Shown piece by piece: positions 41,162-53,236 of a stretch of 64,000 nt of DNA. Each line of letters begins with the position of its first letter. The first letter of the stretch is position 1. Location: positions 12,525,946-12,589,945 of the forward strand of contig OZ022597.1 in the NCBI GenBank assembly GCA_963669155.1, read 5' to 3'. Made by a program: the position numbers and the translations under genes. The DNA is from Arbacia lixula. Its lineage: Eukaryota > Echinodermata > Echinoidea > Arbacioida > Arbaciidae. The notes beneath the pieces are model-generated. The model made no database searches. It was not told the DNA's origin and was given only the letters and a program-made list of their open reading frames with translations.

Positions 41162-44100
41162 CTGCAAAGACGAAATAGACAATAAGGATGTTAAAGGGAT
41201 AGTTCACCCTGAAATTATTTTTATTTCAATAAAAGCAGACACATGACAGAAACATACTAGTGAGGTTTTGATGAAAATCGGTCAAAGGAAAAGGAAGTTA
41301 TTCGATTTTTAAGTTTTGATTTTGTGACGTCATGTGTGAGGTGCTCTCCAATCATGTTGTGTTCAGTATAATTCCATAAATTGCTCTTTTTCTGTTAGGG
41401 GAGCAATTTTTTTTTCAAACAGGTATGTATGTAAAAACATATTTCTAATGATGTATCAAATGCACAGGTAAAATGATGCATATCTTTATGAGAAAATGCA
41501 CATTTTTGAAAAAAAATCGTACACAACATATGGGAGAGCACCTCACACGTGACGTCACAAAATCCAAATTTTAAAAGATCATGACTTTCTTATCCTTTGA
41601 CCTATTTTAATCAACATAATTTCAGGGTAAACTATCCCTCTAATCAATGCAGATCCATTGCACTCTTCTTCTAGCCACAAAAGAAAGCTTTTGGATTTCA
41701 TTTGGAAAACATTGGATTTCTCGTTGATCCCATGTTTGATGCCAGACTCTCTGGATAACTGTTGCCTGTATTTCATGGAGAAATTCAATGAGATTAGAAT
41801 GCACAAAAGAGGTTTGGGAAATATACTCACCTAGATGCTTGTGCAGTTGTAACATGTAGATATGTAATATTGGCAATGCATCCTTACAGATTCAATTAAT
41901 GTGATTTGATGTTGCAGAAGGAGTGTGTCAAATTTACACTGTTCTGCATTATATTCTTTTTAGATACTGCTCCGATAATAATGGTCTTAATCAAAAGGTT
42001 TCAATGCCATTTGTGTTTGTAATCAGCATGTTCAATAATCAAGTTACAGTTGAACATAATATTTGTGGATCTATGCAGAAAAGATGTTTGATGTTTCTGC
42101 TTCTATTAAAACCAACTTAATTTCAAGGTGGACTACCGTATATGCCATATATTTCGCGAGTCTAATTTTTCGCAAATCAGGACTTCTCGACAATTTCGCG
42201 AGTGGTTATATTCACGATCTTGGAGTACAAGTTCTTGAGCATGTCGTATTCATATTTTCGCGTGATGTTAAATTCGCGAATAGCACCCAACTCGCAAAAT
42301 TTGCAAAAATAAAAACCCTGCGAAATATATGGCGTATACAGTATCACTTTAAGCTGCAAATGCTGGCCTTAAACTCTATTAGTCTATTAGTTCAAACCCC
42401 ACCCCCCTGGGATGGACACACAATGATGAAAATATTTGATGGGGCTTACCCAAGTTCCACCCCACACCGAATGGTAATGAGGTAAGGGTAGTGAACAGTG
42501 TCGAGGTAATGATGGCAATAAATAATGATAAAACTCCAAAATAAGACTCACCCAAGTTCCACTCCACACCGAATGGTAATGAGGGTGACTTCTCCTGACA
42601 GGATTGGTCGCCATTTTCTGGTATAAACCCTGAGGCCACGTGGAAGAAATTGTGGACGGGACACTGCTCCGCACACTCTGGAAACTTGAGTAAGTATGGT
42701 GGCCTCTCGGTGTCATTTCTATACAGCATTTGCACTGTGTACAACCTGTGTCAAGACAGAAAAAGTCAAGTACTTTGCACATCGTTATAATTTATTCTTC
42801 CCTACTTTGACAAGAAGAGGCAAGTGACAATCGACTCAAATCTGGGTTATTGGTACTCTGAGATTGTACCCAGCATTCCCACATATGGACAAAATGTGGA
42901 GAAGAAATATTTATCTTGCTGTGAGATATTCTATCTTACATGATGTGGTGTTGCACTGATGCTACGGCAAGTGAAAGATACATTTTGCTAATTTACAAGA
43001 AAATTATCTTTTGTCAGTTGCTTCTTTTGTCAAAGTAAGGCAATATTGTTGTTGGCATTTCCCCAATGACTTCCATCTGTCCTTCCAGTTGTTCATTCTT
43101 TCTCTCCATTTCATTTATGCATCTTCCTCACTCAATCCAACTCTATGAATTGACATCAAACCCCTCTTAGGACACAATCAAGCCATGCCTCTTTGGTCAC
43201 TGTCGTTCCATGCTAACACTTTGACATCCTAACTGGACCAGGGATCACAAAGCCCAAAAAGCTAACCATGAGTGATGAATTACTGCATACACCATATATT
43301 TCGCAGGGGGGGTATTTTCTCGAATTTCGTGAGTCGAGTGCTATTCACAAATTCAACCATGCACAAAAATATTATTAACTTCCATCCCGATGTGAATACG
43401 ACTTGCACGAGTACATGTACTACTAGAACATGGTATGCAGTAGACAGTACTTAACAAGGTGAGTGATGCATGTACGCACTTCCCGAACGCAGTTTTCAAC
43501 GCTTTTTTGGAAGTGTATAGCATGTCTGTTTTGATGCAGGATCGCTAACTTTGCTTCCCAAAATAAGTGAATGATACCGATTTCTCATGAACTCTACAGT
43601 CACAATTTTTAACCACTCCCGAAATTGTTGAGAAGTCCTGATTCACAAAAAATTACACTCGCTTAAAGGCTTTCATGCGTCGATTCTGTGGGGAGACGTC
43701 ACTATTTAGCTGCTGCGCTTACTTGCGAACTTAACGCATGTATGTGGCACGCAGCGAAATGGCTAGCCACGATCAGGGCCGAAGGTTTAGCTTTCTAACC
43801 AGTTTAGTTTGCATTCTAACCAGGTGGGTAAATGCGTAAGTGCCCGAGAGACAATACACATAGGTAAGTGTGCGTTTTGCACGGAACACACGGCGTACGC
43901 AATATGGCAGCGCGCTAGGGATATATCCTGCGTACGACGCGTGAAAGCCTTTAATATGTGGCGTATACAGTAACAAGATTCCTGCAGTCATCTGAAGGTT
44001 ACTCACCCGTCTTGGTCTTTGTATAATTCAACCATGATGCAGGACGCCGTTGGAGGAACGACATTATTGAAGACATCGAAGAGGCCAAGGAAGACAGCCA

Positions 44101-47100
44101 CATACGTGTCGTGCTACATAGGAAAGGGTCATGGAGTAGATTAAAATTGGTTACGTAATATCAGGTCTATTCTATGAGGTAGGGCCAAGACACATATTAT
44201 GATGTCAATGTACCTCAGGTATGAGATGTTCAATTATTCATTCATCCATTTTTTTATTGTCCTCAATGGAAATTTACTCTGTTAGCATTAAAAATATATA
44301 TATACATATAGTGGTTCAAAAATGCCAACACAGAAAATAAAAGCGCAACTAAGAAGGCCTCAGAGTAAACTTGGCACAGGGCGGATTTGGGGCGGGCACA
44401 ATGGGGATTAGCGGCGGGGCACTGGGCTCTATTCATTGGGGCAGGCAAAAGAGTAAATGAGCATGACTCTTACCCCTGAGTACATGAAGAGTTTGCTGTC
44501 TGTATTACTCCCATTCATATGTGCTTTCATGTTGCCAACCATGATATCCAGTAGTTCTGTGACAGACGGAGTAGGGAAAAAAACGTATTCAAATTATGAG
44601 AAAATGTGTGACTACATTAATGCTGCATAATTTTGTAAAGATACATGAAAAAATATGGGAGAAGGGGAAAAAGCAACAAAAGAGCTTTGAAGTATGATCC
44701 ATGCAGCTGAATGTTTCTGTCTTGCAGAGAACAGACTATTCCAATCAAGAATAACCATTGTCTCAAGGGAATGATAACCATTCTGAAGCCAACAAATAAT
44801 CCACAAATACAACAAATTTTGGCAGAGATGTGACTATGTTGTTGAATTTCTCTACAAAATAAACATAAAAAATTGCAAGACTTTTTGGGCAGGCTTGTTG
44901 CATAAAATGTTGAAGGTGAGGCTAGTATGAACCTAGCCCCCTTGAGATATTGGTAACTGCTATTGGTCAAGTCTTCAGGTCTTCAATTGTCGCATTAATT
45001 ATGAGTTTAAAAGAAAGCAGGAAATATTAAGTCGCAATCAATATTTGGGTGATTCCACTGGGTTAGGGCAATTTTTGTGACATACCACAACTCCAAATCC
45101 ATATTTTTCTCAAACCAGGCAAATATAGTCCAATAATGGCATGAGCAAGAAAATGGGGTCCCATCCAGTATTATTTCTCAAAGACTATGGCATATTGCAA
45201 TTTGACTTGTAAAAACGATATGATGTCCATGTAATGGTGGTAGATTTTTGTATCCCTGTTCCTTCAAATCCATAAAAGATTTCCAATCTTAATGTCTATT
45301 ACTGAGAAAAGAGAGCAATTTTTCATTGACATCTCAAAACTTAAGCACATCTGAATTGATCTTCATGGTGAACTGCAAAGGTTGATACTTCCGTTTCATG
45401 GACATTGCATGAAAACCTTGCCCCAACCCCATGGAATGACCCTGAAATAACCCAGCTCCTTCACGATAAACAGACTGAAGATAGCACACTGGATAATTTG
45501 CCCTACTAGGGACTCATGATTACAATAAGAAAGAGAATAGGAGACTTGTTAAAGGTGATACTTATAGGAAATAAAATCAAATAAATATAGTTTATTTTAT
45601 AATTGAATGAGTTATTAAAGCAATTTATGCAGCTAACATGCCATGAAAGTGTTCAGTTTTGTGTTAAATGAAAGTCAAATTTCACTAAATTGACTCTCTT
45701 CCTGACCTACGAAATCGCCTCAGGGAAAGTGGCATTGTGTGTACGTCACAGCCGGGATATGCTTCACAATGACCATTGTGTATCACACCTGTTAATCCAC
45801 TAGCAACTGCCATCACAGTTTCATTTACAATCTACAGTGTGTATGATGCTTCTGGCGGAAAAGAAGCTGCGGATTGGCATGTGTGATGTACAATAACGCC
45901 TCCCTTTTCTTACGTCAGACCTAAAGGCCGTTTCGGATGACAGTAGGGCAAATTTGTCCCCGAGCATACGGTGATTGTTTTCACCTTAATTTCCCTTTTT
46001 GGAAAGTGATATATTGTTTGAATGTCATCTGAGCTCATTGTATGGCTTATAAGCTTTCTGTAGATGAATATCTTCATATTTGTGGATTTTCTATGAATAT
46101 CACCTTTAATATGTTCCTAAGTATTGCATCATTATCATAAGCCAAGCAATAGTCTGGCAATGAGGAGACGCAGGGGAAAGTCCCACCAAGGCCATGTTGC
46201 ATATAGGTTTTCAATTATTGTAACTTACCATCAATGGTAACTACCATGGCAATAGCCAATGAGCTCTCATTGTTGCACCTGTTGCCATGGCAGTTACCAT
46301 TGGTGGTAAGTTACAATAATTGAAAATGTTAGAAAGTTATGTGTGTAAATGGCTTTGGCAGCATTACCTCCCCCATGCCAACAATACCCAGTTTGGAGCC
46401 ATTCCAGGGTCATGTTGCATATAGGTTTTCAATTATTGTAACTTACCATCAATGGTAACTACCATGGCAATAGCCAATGAGCTCTCATTGTTGCATCTGT
46501 TGCCATGGCACTTACCATTGGTGGTAAGTTACAATAATTGAAAACCTACATGCAACATGACCAAGATTGTTCAATCAATCTTATTACTGTGGAGAGTTCA
46601 CAGCAAAACAAAAATTGGATCACATTACACAAATCATACACTCAATAAAAAGGAGGGGAAGAAATGTATCTCATCATTTTTATTCAGATTCAGTGATAAT
46701 TAACTTACCTGAGTTCAATTTTTTTGTGTCGACTGACATATTGCCAAAATGTACTTCAAAGTTAAAGTCCAATGAAGCTTTTAATTTCAAGAATGTGGCA
46801 TCATCCACCCAGACAGGCAAAGGTCTTCCCTCATTTTTCTATCAAATATAAAAAATTAAGGAAGAAAAACTGTTTACAAACTGTTTACAAAACAAATTAC
46901 ACAGAGAGACCAAAAGGGTGTTTCACCAAGCTGTTCTTAAAGTGCATATACTGTACTGGGAAGGCAAAAAAGCCTTCAAAATGGAATTGTTAGCAATCTT
47001 CTTGCCAATGGTTTTAAATCAATGTATTGTCTATTTTAGAAGCTTGCTGAAAGTTATTTGCCCTCAAATGATCGACATTTGGAGTAATGAGTGATTAAAT

Positions 47101-50100
47101 CACAAATCCTCAAAATGTTCGGGCCGAACATTTTGAGGATTTAATCATTAATCATTATTTACTCCATATGTGGATCATTTGAGGGCAAATAACTTTCAGC
47201 AAGCTTCTAAAATAGACAGTACATGAATTTAAGACCATTGGCAAGAAGATTGCTAACAATTACACTTTGAAGGTTGTTTTGCCTTCCCAGTACAGTATAT
47301 GCCCTTTAAGCTAAGAGTGACTCTGCACACGACTGGTGACCCTCTCTTGAGCTACTGTATATGCCATATATATCGAGAGTGTAATTTTTCGCGAATCAGG
47401 ACTTCTCGACAATTTCACGAGTTGTTAAATTCGCGACCGTGGAGTACTAGTATTATTAGTATATGTGCTTAAGCACGTCGTATGTATGTTTCCGTGTGTT
47501 GGTAAATTCGCGAATAGCATCCGACTCACGAGCTTCGCGAAAATAACAACCCCGCGAAATATGTGGTGTATACAGTACATCAGATTCTGAATGATTTTGA
47601 TTCCCATCAGCTGAAGTTGAAATCTGATCTTTGTAAATTATAATTCCTGTTGTTTACAAGCGTCTGAATACAAAGTTAATGATTTGTTGTATTTGATTCT
47701 AAAGGATTGTTGGATATTAACTCCCACTATGTTAAAACAGGAACAAATTGGGGTATCGTATTTAGCCCAAGAAGAGGTCACCAGTCATGCATAACATTGT
47801 TCTTAGCTTTAATGACAGCTTGGTGAAACACCCCCAGAGGCCATATTCCTGAAATATCACTAAACCTGGTAGGCTGCTGAAGTCCATTCCTGCTATATGT
47901 AATTTCAGCATATAGGTAGGCTTGAAAAGGTTCAGGAATATGGTTCCAGGTATCATTGTATAGAATTACACAACATGAGCTATATGTCTAGTTTATGTAT
48001 AGTTTATCCACGCTCATTGAATCAGGAAATATAAATGAACTTGTTAAAGGGATTGTTCACCCTGAGATTATTTTTGTTTCAATAAAAAGAGACACATGAA
48101 AGAAACATATTAGTGAAGGTTTGACGAAAATCGGTCAAAGGAAAAGAAAGTTATTCGATTTTGACATTTCAATTTTGTAACGTCACGTGCGAGGTACTCT
48201 CCCATATGTTGTGTACAAAATAATTACATAAATTGCTTTTTTTCTTGTTTTTGACAACATAATTTTTTTTTATTCAGGTTCTGATGATGTATCAAATGAA
48301 CAGGTAGAAAGATGCATATTTTTGAGAAAAAATGCACATTTTCGAAAAAAAAGTTGTAAACAACATATGGCATAGCACCTTGCATATGTGACGTCACAAA
48401 ATAAAAATTTTAAAAGATCACAACTTTCTCATCCTTTGACGGATTTTCATCAAACCTTCACTAATATGTTTCTTTTATGTGTCTGCTTTTATTAAAACTA
48501 AAATACATGTAATTTCAGGGTGAACTATCCCTTTAAACAGAGTTAAATTTCACGCATTATCATTTAAAACGACTTGTCACTATTGCTCCATTACCCTTAG
48601 GAAAAAAACATAAATTACCTTTCACCCACCTCTCTAATAAGCGTATCTGCAAGAAGAGTGTAATTGTCCAATGAAAGTGCGCCAGTCAATCCAGCTTTTA
48701 CCTTTACCTTGTCAAAGAAATCCTGCAAGATTGAGATAAATACATGTATTGCCAGTGCATAATTCAGTTTCCAAAGCACTATGTTTATTACGAGTACCGC
48801 AGGTAACACCTAAATTATGGCAAAGTTCATTGACCTTTGACCTCTGACCTTTCAGGAATTTTGCCAAAAATAACACCGGTCTATCCCCAAGTAATGGTCC
48901 ATCTGTGAGAACTACATCCTTGGATTTGGATTTATTGTGAAAAAGGTCAATTTGGGGCAATTTTTCACAAAGTTCATTGACCTCTGACCTGTGACCTTAA
49001 TCAGATTTGACCCCAATTTTACACACTTCATTAGTTTCATGCAATACACACATGTACCAAGTTTGAAGCAAATCTGGTTAACGGTTCTCAAGATATTGGC
49101 TAAACGGATTCGGGATGGACGGACAACCCGAAAACATACACAGATAACTAAACAAAGGACAGAAAGAGACACTGTGTACATGCAGGTCAGGTCCACAAAA
49201 GTGAAGTTATTCACTGTTGCCCGAGGGCATGTGGACCCACACGCTGTCACAAGATTGAAAAAAAAAGATAACACACAATATCTAATTATCAAACAAAGCA
49301 CATACTTTTCACGCGAAATATACAGACTATCATCACGCTTTTAAGTACTTTTCAGTGGTGAAGACCACTGAAATATCCAAATAAGTACAAAGAAGTGTTA
49401 CTAGTAACATAATTGAAAGAACTCTTCCTATTTTATAGCAGAAAAGCTTAATTTGGACCGGAAAGTTGTGATATTTAAAGGATGAAGTAACAGTACCTTG
49501 TTTTCCTCCATGAAATGATCAGTTATCGCATCGGACACACGCTTCGAGGAGTCACATTCTAGTAAAAACTCCCCTGGCGGCTGCAAAAAAAGGAACAAAA
49601 TGTAAGAGAGAAGATTGGACAAAAAATAGAGCCTTCACCATCTTTATGAACTATATTTAAGTATCACATTTTAACTTCTGAGATGTGTGCACCTTTGGCA
49701 GCTTCCAATAATTGATGTACTTCTTGTTGTTTATGGGTGGCAACTCTCCAACAAGAAACCATGTAATTCATTTATTTGATATCAAGGCAGAACAATAAAC
49801 ATATGTTGTGGCATCGATTACACGGAGAAAAGTTGAAGCACCAACCAGCACCTAAGCCTTACCAAAAAGAATAAGAGATCAGAACCAAAGCAAAGATTCT
49901 AATCAATGAAAGCAAATATACAGAAACTTCAAAACACAAATCATATTTCTCTTAATCATTACAGACATGCCAGCATCAATCTTCACTTCTAACTTTGAGG
50001 TTAAAAGCTTTTTTTCTTTATCAACTCACATATTTCGGCATCCATGGTGTAGTGAAGACAGGAACCGGTTGCCATGGCGGCGTTCCATAGAACGGATCCC

Positions 50101-52448
50101 TTTCCTGTAGGTCTGTTGGGAACATGCCCTGTAGGTTGCACATTGCCGACATGATGGTGCGTTCATACTCGGTGCTCAGCACACGGACTTGTCGTGGGTC
50201 GTAGCGCTCGCCGAGTAGTTTGAGTTCCGACATGTAACGCTGGCGTAGCCACTGCCCAAGCTCATACTGCTGCTTCATTCCATTCTGTAGGCATGTGAGA
50301 GTCAACCACAATTCCAAGTTGTATTCTGAAAACTGTGTCTGAATTAAGTTTTTACTTGAGTCTGACTTCCAGAGCCATATAGGTTTTCAATCATTGCAAC
50401 TTACCATCAATGGTAACTACCATGGCAACAAGTGCAATAATGACAGCTCATTGGCTGTTGTCATGGTAGTTACCATTGATGGTAAGTTACAGGAATTGAA
50501 AACCTATGGCGTAAGCTGTCGGGCATTTTTAATCCAAAATGTTTAGTAAAGGGGTCTGGCTGCATTAGACTACTGTAATCATTCTCGATTTCTTCTCCAG
50601 CTCCCCAGACTGCGAACGATATAGTGACTACCAGTAGTCTTAGAGTCTTAGACCCTGTAACAGCCCCTGTAATGTATCCTAAGTGAATGTGGTCCCGACC
50701 CGTACCTACATCGATAGGCGATAAAGTCTCTAAACTGAACAACAAACACCTTTATACTACTCTTCAATTCTCGAGTCGTCGGTCACCTGGTCAAGCACCT
50801 CTTAAGTTATATGTATAGTATTTCACCATATTTATTGTAATTCTTTGGACAGGCACATTTCACTTTATACACCCTGCCATTTAAGATGTAGTGCTCTTTC
50901 TTGCATTATGCAAAAAAAAAAAAGATCAGCTTGATCTAAATTTGTGTGGTACACAAAGAATGAACAAACCTTTGTCAGCTGGCTGAAGCCAAGAGGCCAT
51001 GTACTCTCTGTGTTATTGTCAGTGGGAAAGGCCTGGAGGGGCGAACGATGCCCATGGCGGTAAAGCTGCAATGCAAAGAGTGAAACACATCATAATAGAC
51101 CAGTTGGTTGTTTCACCAAGCTGTTCGTAAGTTACGAACGACTTTACGAACGACTGGTGATCCCTTCTTGTGCTAAATGCGATACCACACTTTGTCCATT
51201 GAGAATCTGATTTAGCACAAGAAGGGGATCACCAGTCGTTCGTAAAGTCGTTCGTAACTTACGAAAAGCTTGGTGAAACACCCCCCTGTTGGTAGCTACA
51301 CCATGGTCGGACAATCCACTGAATGAATACTACTAGACTGCAGACTGGGATTTGTTCATTAAGCTTGTTGTATGATAGACGTAAAGACATTTTAGAGTGT
51401 TACCAGAACATAAGAAGCAGGTGCAGATGGTGGAATGTTCTTCCACTACCTTCTCAGAGCCAAATAGCTGTTACCACATCTACATGAATAAGTTGAAATG
51501 TGGTTGGCTTTCTAATGAATTTCCATTTTACTCATTGCCATTAACCGGAGGTCATTTTCTACCAGCAATAATCTCCTCATGCGCAGGTTTAAACTACGAA
51601 CTGTTTATTGTCCTAATGATATTTACTAGATTGTGGAGTAAGGAGTATAATGATGCTAACAAATAATGCTAATGAATGGTAATATGCAATACCCATTGAT
51701 GTCAATGCCAAAGCCAAGCCCAAGGCAAAAATTGCATAAATACTCCAGATAATGATATATCTCAATTCTCACTTGACAGGGTAGCCCATGTACAGAAGTC
51801 ATGGAACTCAGCAGGAATCACCAGTACACCCTAACTATAACTTGTACAAAATTCCAGTCACAGCTTGAAAAAATCTTTTCAGGAACATTGAATAAACTAG
51901 GGCCTAGTATAACTTGTTTACAGTAAAAAAAAAAACTTTAATTATCAATTTCTAGCAAATATGTACCGTCAAATCTATGTTATTTATATTTCTGATTATC
52001 TGAGCATATAATACAGATGGCCATTCCATGACGGTTGGGCGATGTCGACAAAATGTACATGTATTTGTTTGATGAGTTGTCCACTAACTTAGCGAAGGAG
52101 GCCGAGCAGACGCAGGCTGGCATAAATCTTCAGCCAGATGCGCATTGCGCGAGTCCCCCGCCCTAGGCCGTGTCGGTATGTCAGATATATGCTCAAACAG
52201 CGCTAAGCAACTAGCTTAATAGCGGGGAGGGGCGGGGATCATCTACTGCGCATCTGCATTGTGAAAGTGCACGAACTCGGATGGTTGATGATGTACAAGA
52301 CTGTTCATCATTCTTATTGAAACAAGCCGAATTGGTGACAGAAAAGAATACACCTTACCACATGAGCGAGTTGAAGACTTCTTTCCCCAGAGGTAGATGA
52401 TAATGGAATCAAAATAAACACGAGGGATGATAGTGTGAACCCCAACAT
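40971..52448 (-). CDS. ACP2: ACP2-like lysosomal/membrane histidine acid phosphatase, 10 exons, complete
   Basis: Exons in transcript order: 52448-52359, 51065-50970, 50284-50030, 49580-49497, 48722-48630, 46838-46709, 44556-44474, 44113-44007, 42745-42552, 41161-40971. Phases join to 440 codons plus TGA; vertebrate ACP2 is about 423. There is a signal peptide, catalytic LYRHGHRSP at residues 31-39 (RHGxRxP), WPLGFSQLTK, ELGQWLRQRY, RVLSTEYERTIMSA, the HD dyad at 278-279 (YSGHDTYVA), CIMVELY, FGV..., and one transmembrane helix at ~379-401. It hydrolyses phosphomonoesters through a phosphohistidine. The type I topology and order match ACP2, but ACP4 or ACP3 (prostatic) kinship cannot be excluded. 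The tail lacks a tyrosine sorting signal. Confidence 0.92.
41191..41643. mobile_element. Family A MITE, full copy
   Basis: TTAAAGGGATAGTTCACCC and GGGTAAACTATCCCTCTAA. It starts 30 bp upstream (on the minus strand) of the acceptor of acid phosphatase exon 10. Sequence 41644-42079 shows nothing recognised. Confidence 0.9.
42080..42355. mobile_element. Family A fragment interrupted by a family F MITE
   Basis: TTTCTGCTTCTATTAAAACC and TTTCAAGGTGGACTA are an A right arm. The F element (42136-42342, CCGTATATGCC...GGCGTATACAG) is inserted in it, flanked by TA on both sides. The A end then resumes as TCACTTTAA. Confidence 0.82.
42552..42745 (-). CDS. ACP2: Acid phosphatase exon 9, membrane-proximal region
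   Basis: LYTVQMLYRNDTERPPYLLK, FPECAEQCPVHNFF (ACP2 LPGCPHRCPLQDF, conserved cysteines) and SLPFGVEWNLG. The donor TTGG|GTGAGT is phase 1. A second copy of the exon end with its own donor lies 102 bp downstream. Confidence 0.92.
43278..43974. mobile_element. Family F element containing an inserted TTAAAGGC element
   Basis: The F ends are TACTGCATACACCATATATT and ATGTGGCGTATACAGTA. A second element with inverted ends TTAAAGGCTTTCATGCGTCG and CGACGCGTGAAAGCCTTTAA occupies 43673-43954. The stretch 42786-43140 beside it has no recognised feature. Confidence 0.78.
44007..44556 (-). CDS. ACP2: Acid phosphatase exons 7 (44556-44474) and 8 (44113-44007), catalytic HD
   Basis: Exon 7 ends LFMYSG (ACP2 LLVYSA). 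Exon 8 opens HDTYVAVFLGLFDVFNNVVP then ASCIMVELYKDQDG, matching HDTTLVALQMALDVYNG and ASCHIFELYQEDSG. The HD pair supplies the general acid. The intron falls exactly before the His codon. Confidence 0.93.
46191..46561. mobile_element. Two adjacent family H MITEs
   Basis: Copies at 46191-46327 and 46408-46561 are nearly identical (CATGTTGCATATAGGTTTTC...), in the same orientation and 80 bp apart, which suggests tandem duplication. Sequence 44557-46190 is intron with an O-type repeat at 45790-45890 and nothing else I can name. Confidence 0.87.
46709..46838 (-). CDS. ACP2: Acid phosphatase exon 6
   Basis: KNEGRPLPVWVDDATFLKLK followed by ASLDFNFEVHFGNM. RPLPVW corresponds to ACP2 LRLPPW. Acceptor TTTGATAG, donor TCAG|GTAAGT, phase 1. 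Confidence 0.87.
46913..47836. mobile_element. Triple-nested MITEs (E subfamily with D and F inserted)
   Basis: The outer E ends are GGGTGTTTCACCAAGCTG (46917) and CAGCTTGGTGAAACACCC (47835). D (46937-47309) begins 20 bp inside. F (47355-47577) lies further in. The uninterrupted relative at 59909-60220 confirms the outer boundaries. Confidence 0.85.
48043..48536. mobile_element. Family A MITE, full copy
   Basis: TTAAAGGGATTGTTCACCC to GGGTGAACTATCCCTTTAA, with both TGACGTCA-type inner arms. It lies within the intron between acid phosphatase exons 5 and 6. Confidence 0.9.
48630..48722 (-). CDS. ACP2: Acid phosphatase exon 5
   Basis: DFFDKVKVKAGLTGALSLDN then YTLLADTLIRE, matching ACP2 [26 protein letters not shown]. 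I chose the donor GAG|GTGGGT because it keeps exon 6 in frame. The stronger-looking GAAAG|GTAATT 11 bases on would cause a frameshift. Confidence 0.85.
48812..49140. mobile_element. Reverse partial copy of the AGGTCA-rich element
   Basis: TTCATTGACCTTTGACCTCT through GATTCGGGATGGACGGACAA is the reverse complement of 7540-7700-type sequence. It carries one perfect TGACCTTTGACCT (48831-48843). Confidence 0.78.
49497..49580 (-). CDS. ACP2: Acid phosphatase exon 4
   Basis: Twenty-eight codons, PPGEFLLECDSSKRVSDAIT through MEENK, after TTTTTTTGCAG; the donor AAG|GTACTG. It corresponds to the variable ACP2 region after the EDRLL segment. Confidence 0.82.
50030..50284 (-). CDS. ACP2: Acid phosphatase exon 3
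   Basis: Eighty-five codons, NGMKQQYELGQWLRQRY, RVLSTEYERTIMSAMCNLQG, MFP and WQPVPVFTTPWMPKY. These match ACP2 [36 protein letters not shown] and WQPIPVHTVP. The Arg of STEYER contributes to phosphate binding in the family. Confidence 0.95.
50373..50508. mobile_element. Family H MITE, copy 5
   Basis: GCCATATAGGTTTTCAATCA and TGAAAACCTATGGC with inner ACTACCATGGCAAC arms, in the intron before acid phosphatase exon 3. Confidence 0.85.
50970..51065 (-). CDS. ACP2: Acid phosphatase exon 2, catalytic RHGHRSP
   Basis: After TTTGCATTGCAG the frame reads LYRHGHRSPLQAFPTDNNTE then WPLGFSQLTK. RHGxRxP is the phosphate-binding loop with the nucleophilic His. The donor AAG|GTTTGT is weak. Confidence 0.94.
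51107..51286. mobile_element. Family E MITE, copy 3
   Basis: TGTTTCACCAAGCTGTTCG and its inverted partner; the interior motif GTTACGAACGACTTTACGAA is intact. The following 51287-52358 intron shows nothing recognised. Confidence 0.88.
52359..52448 (-). CDS. ACP2: Acid phosphatase exon 1, signal peptide
   Basis: MLGFTLSSLVFILIPLSSTS is a strong signal sequence, followed by GERSLQLAHV and GTG|GTAAGG. A candidate acceptor (TTTTTTTCTCCAG, on the minus strand) lies just upstream, so a 5'-UTR exon may precede this one. Confidence 0.85.
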
Positions 52449-52821
52449 GATCCTCGTATGTAGCTGGAGAAAAAAATATGAACGTGTAAAGATAACTTAA
52501 TTATACCGTAGGTGGCGCACCTATTTTTACACATTCAGTATACGTGAGTATACTGTTGTTATAGTTCACTGTTGTCAGTAAAGAAAAAATAATCATTAAA
52601 AAAAATAATGATAATAACTTGATGATGATAAAGCATGGACATATCAATTTACAATCTACGAAGTGTGTACGCAAGCTGGGAGGGGGTGTGGGTACTTTAT
52701 CATCAATTTGATTAATGAAACATGATAATGTAGTATGTACTGTATGTATACACTGTACCTACACTTATTCACTTCTTAGAAATCCACACTTCACTTCAAA
52801 CTGCACACACTACTTCATCAC

Positions 52822-53236
52822 TTAAAGGGATAGATCACACTGAAATTAAGTTTGTTTCAATAAGAGCAGACACACGAATGAAACATATTAGCGAGGGATT
52901 GATGAGAATCCGTCAAAGGATAAGAAATTTATGATCTTTTAAAGTTCGGATTTTGTGATGTCACAAACAAGGTGCTCTCTCATATGTTGTGTACAATTTT
53001 TTCGAAAAATTAGCATTTTCTATTTTAAAAAAATATGCATCCTTGTACCCGTGCATTTGATACATCATCAGAAATGTGTCTTTACACTTAAACTTGTATG
53101 AAAAAAATAATTGACATTTCACAATCTAATTTTTTTTTCCTTTGACCCATTTTCTTCAAACCTTCACTCACGTTTCTTCCATGTTTCTGCTTTTATTGAA
53201 ATTAACTTTTTTTTGCAGGGTTAACTATCCCTTTAA
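52822..53236. mobile_element. Family A MITE
   Basis: TTAAAGGGATAGATCACAC and GGGTTAACTATCCCTTTAA, upstream of the acid phosphatase start. Confidence 0.88.

Noticed and set aside
40904..41246. Plus-strand ORFs opposite the acid phosphatase last exon
   Set aside because: Antisense shadows; the minus frame has the transmembrane helix, correct phase and stop.
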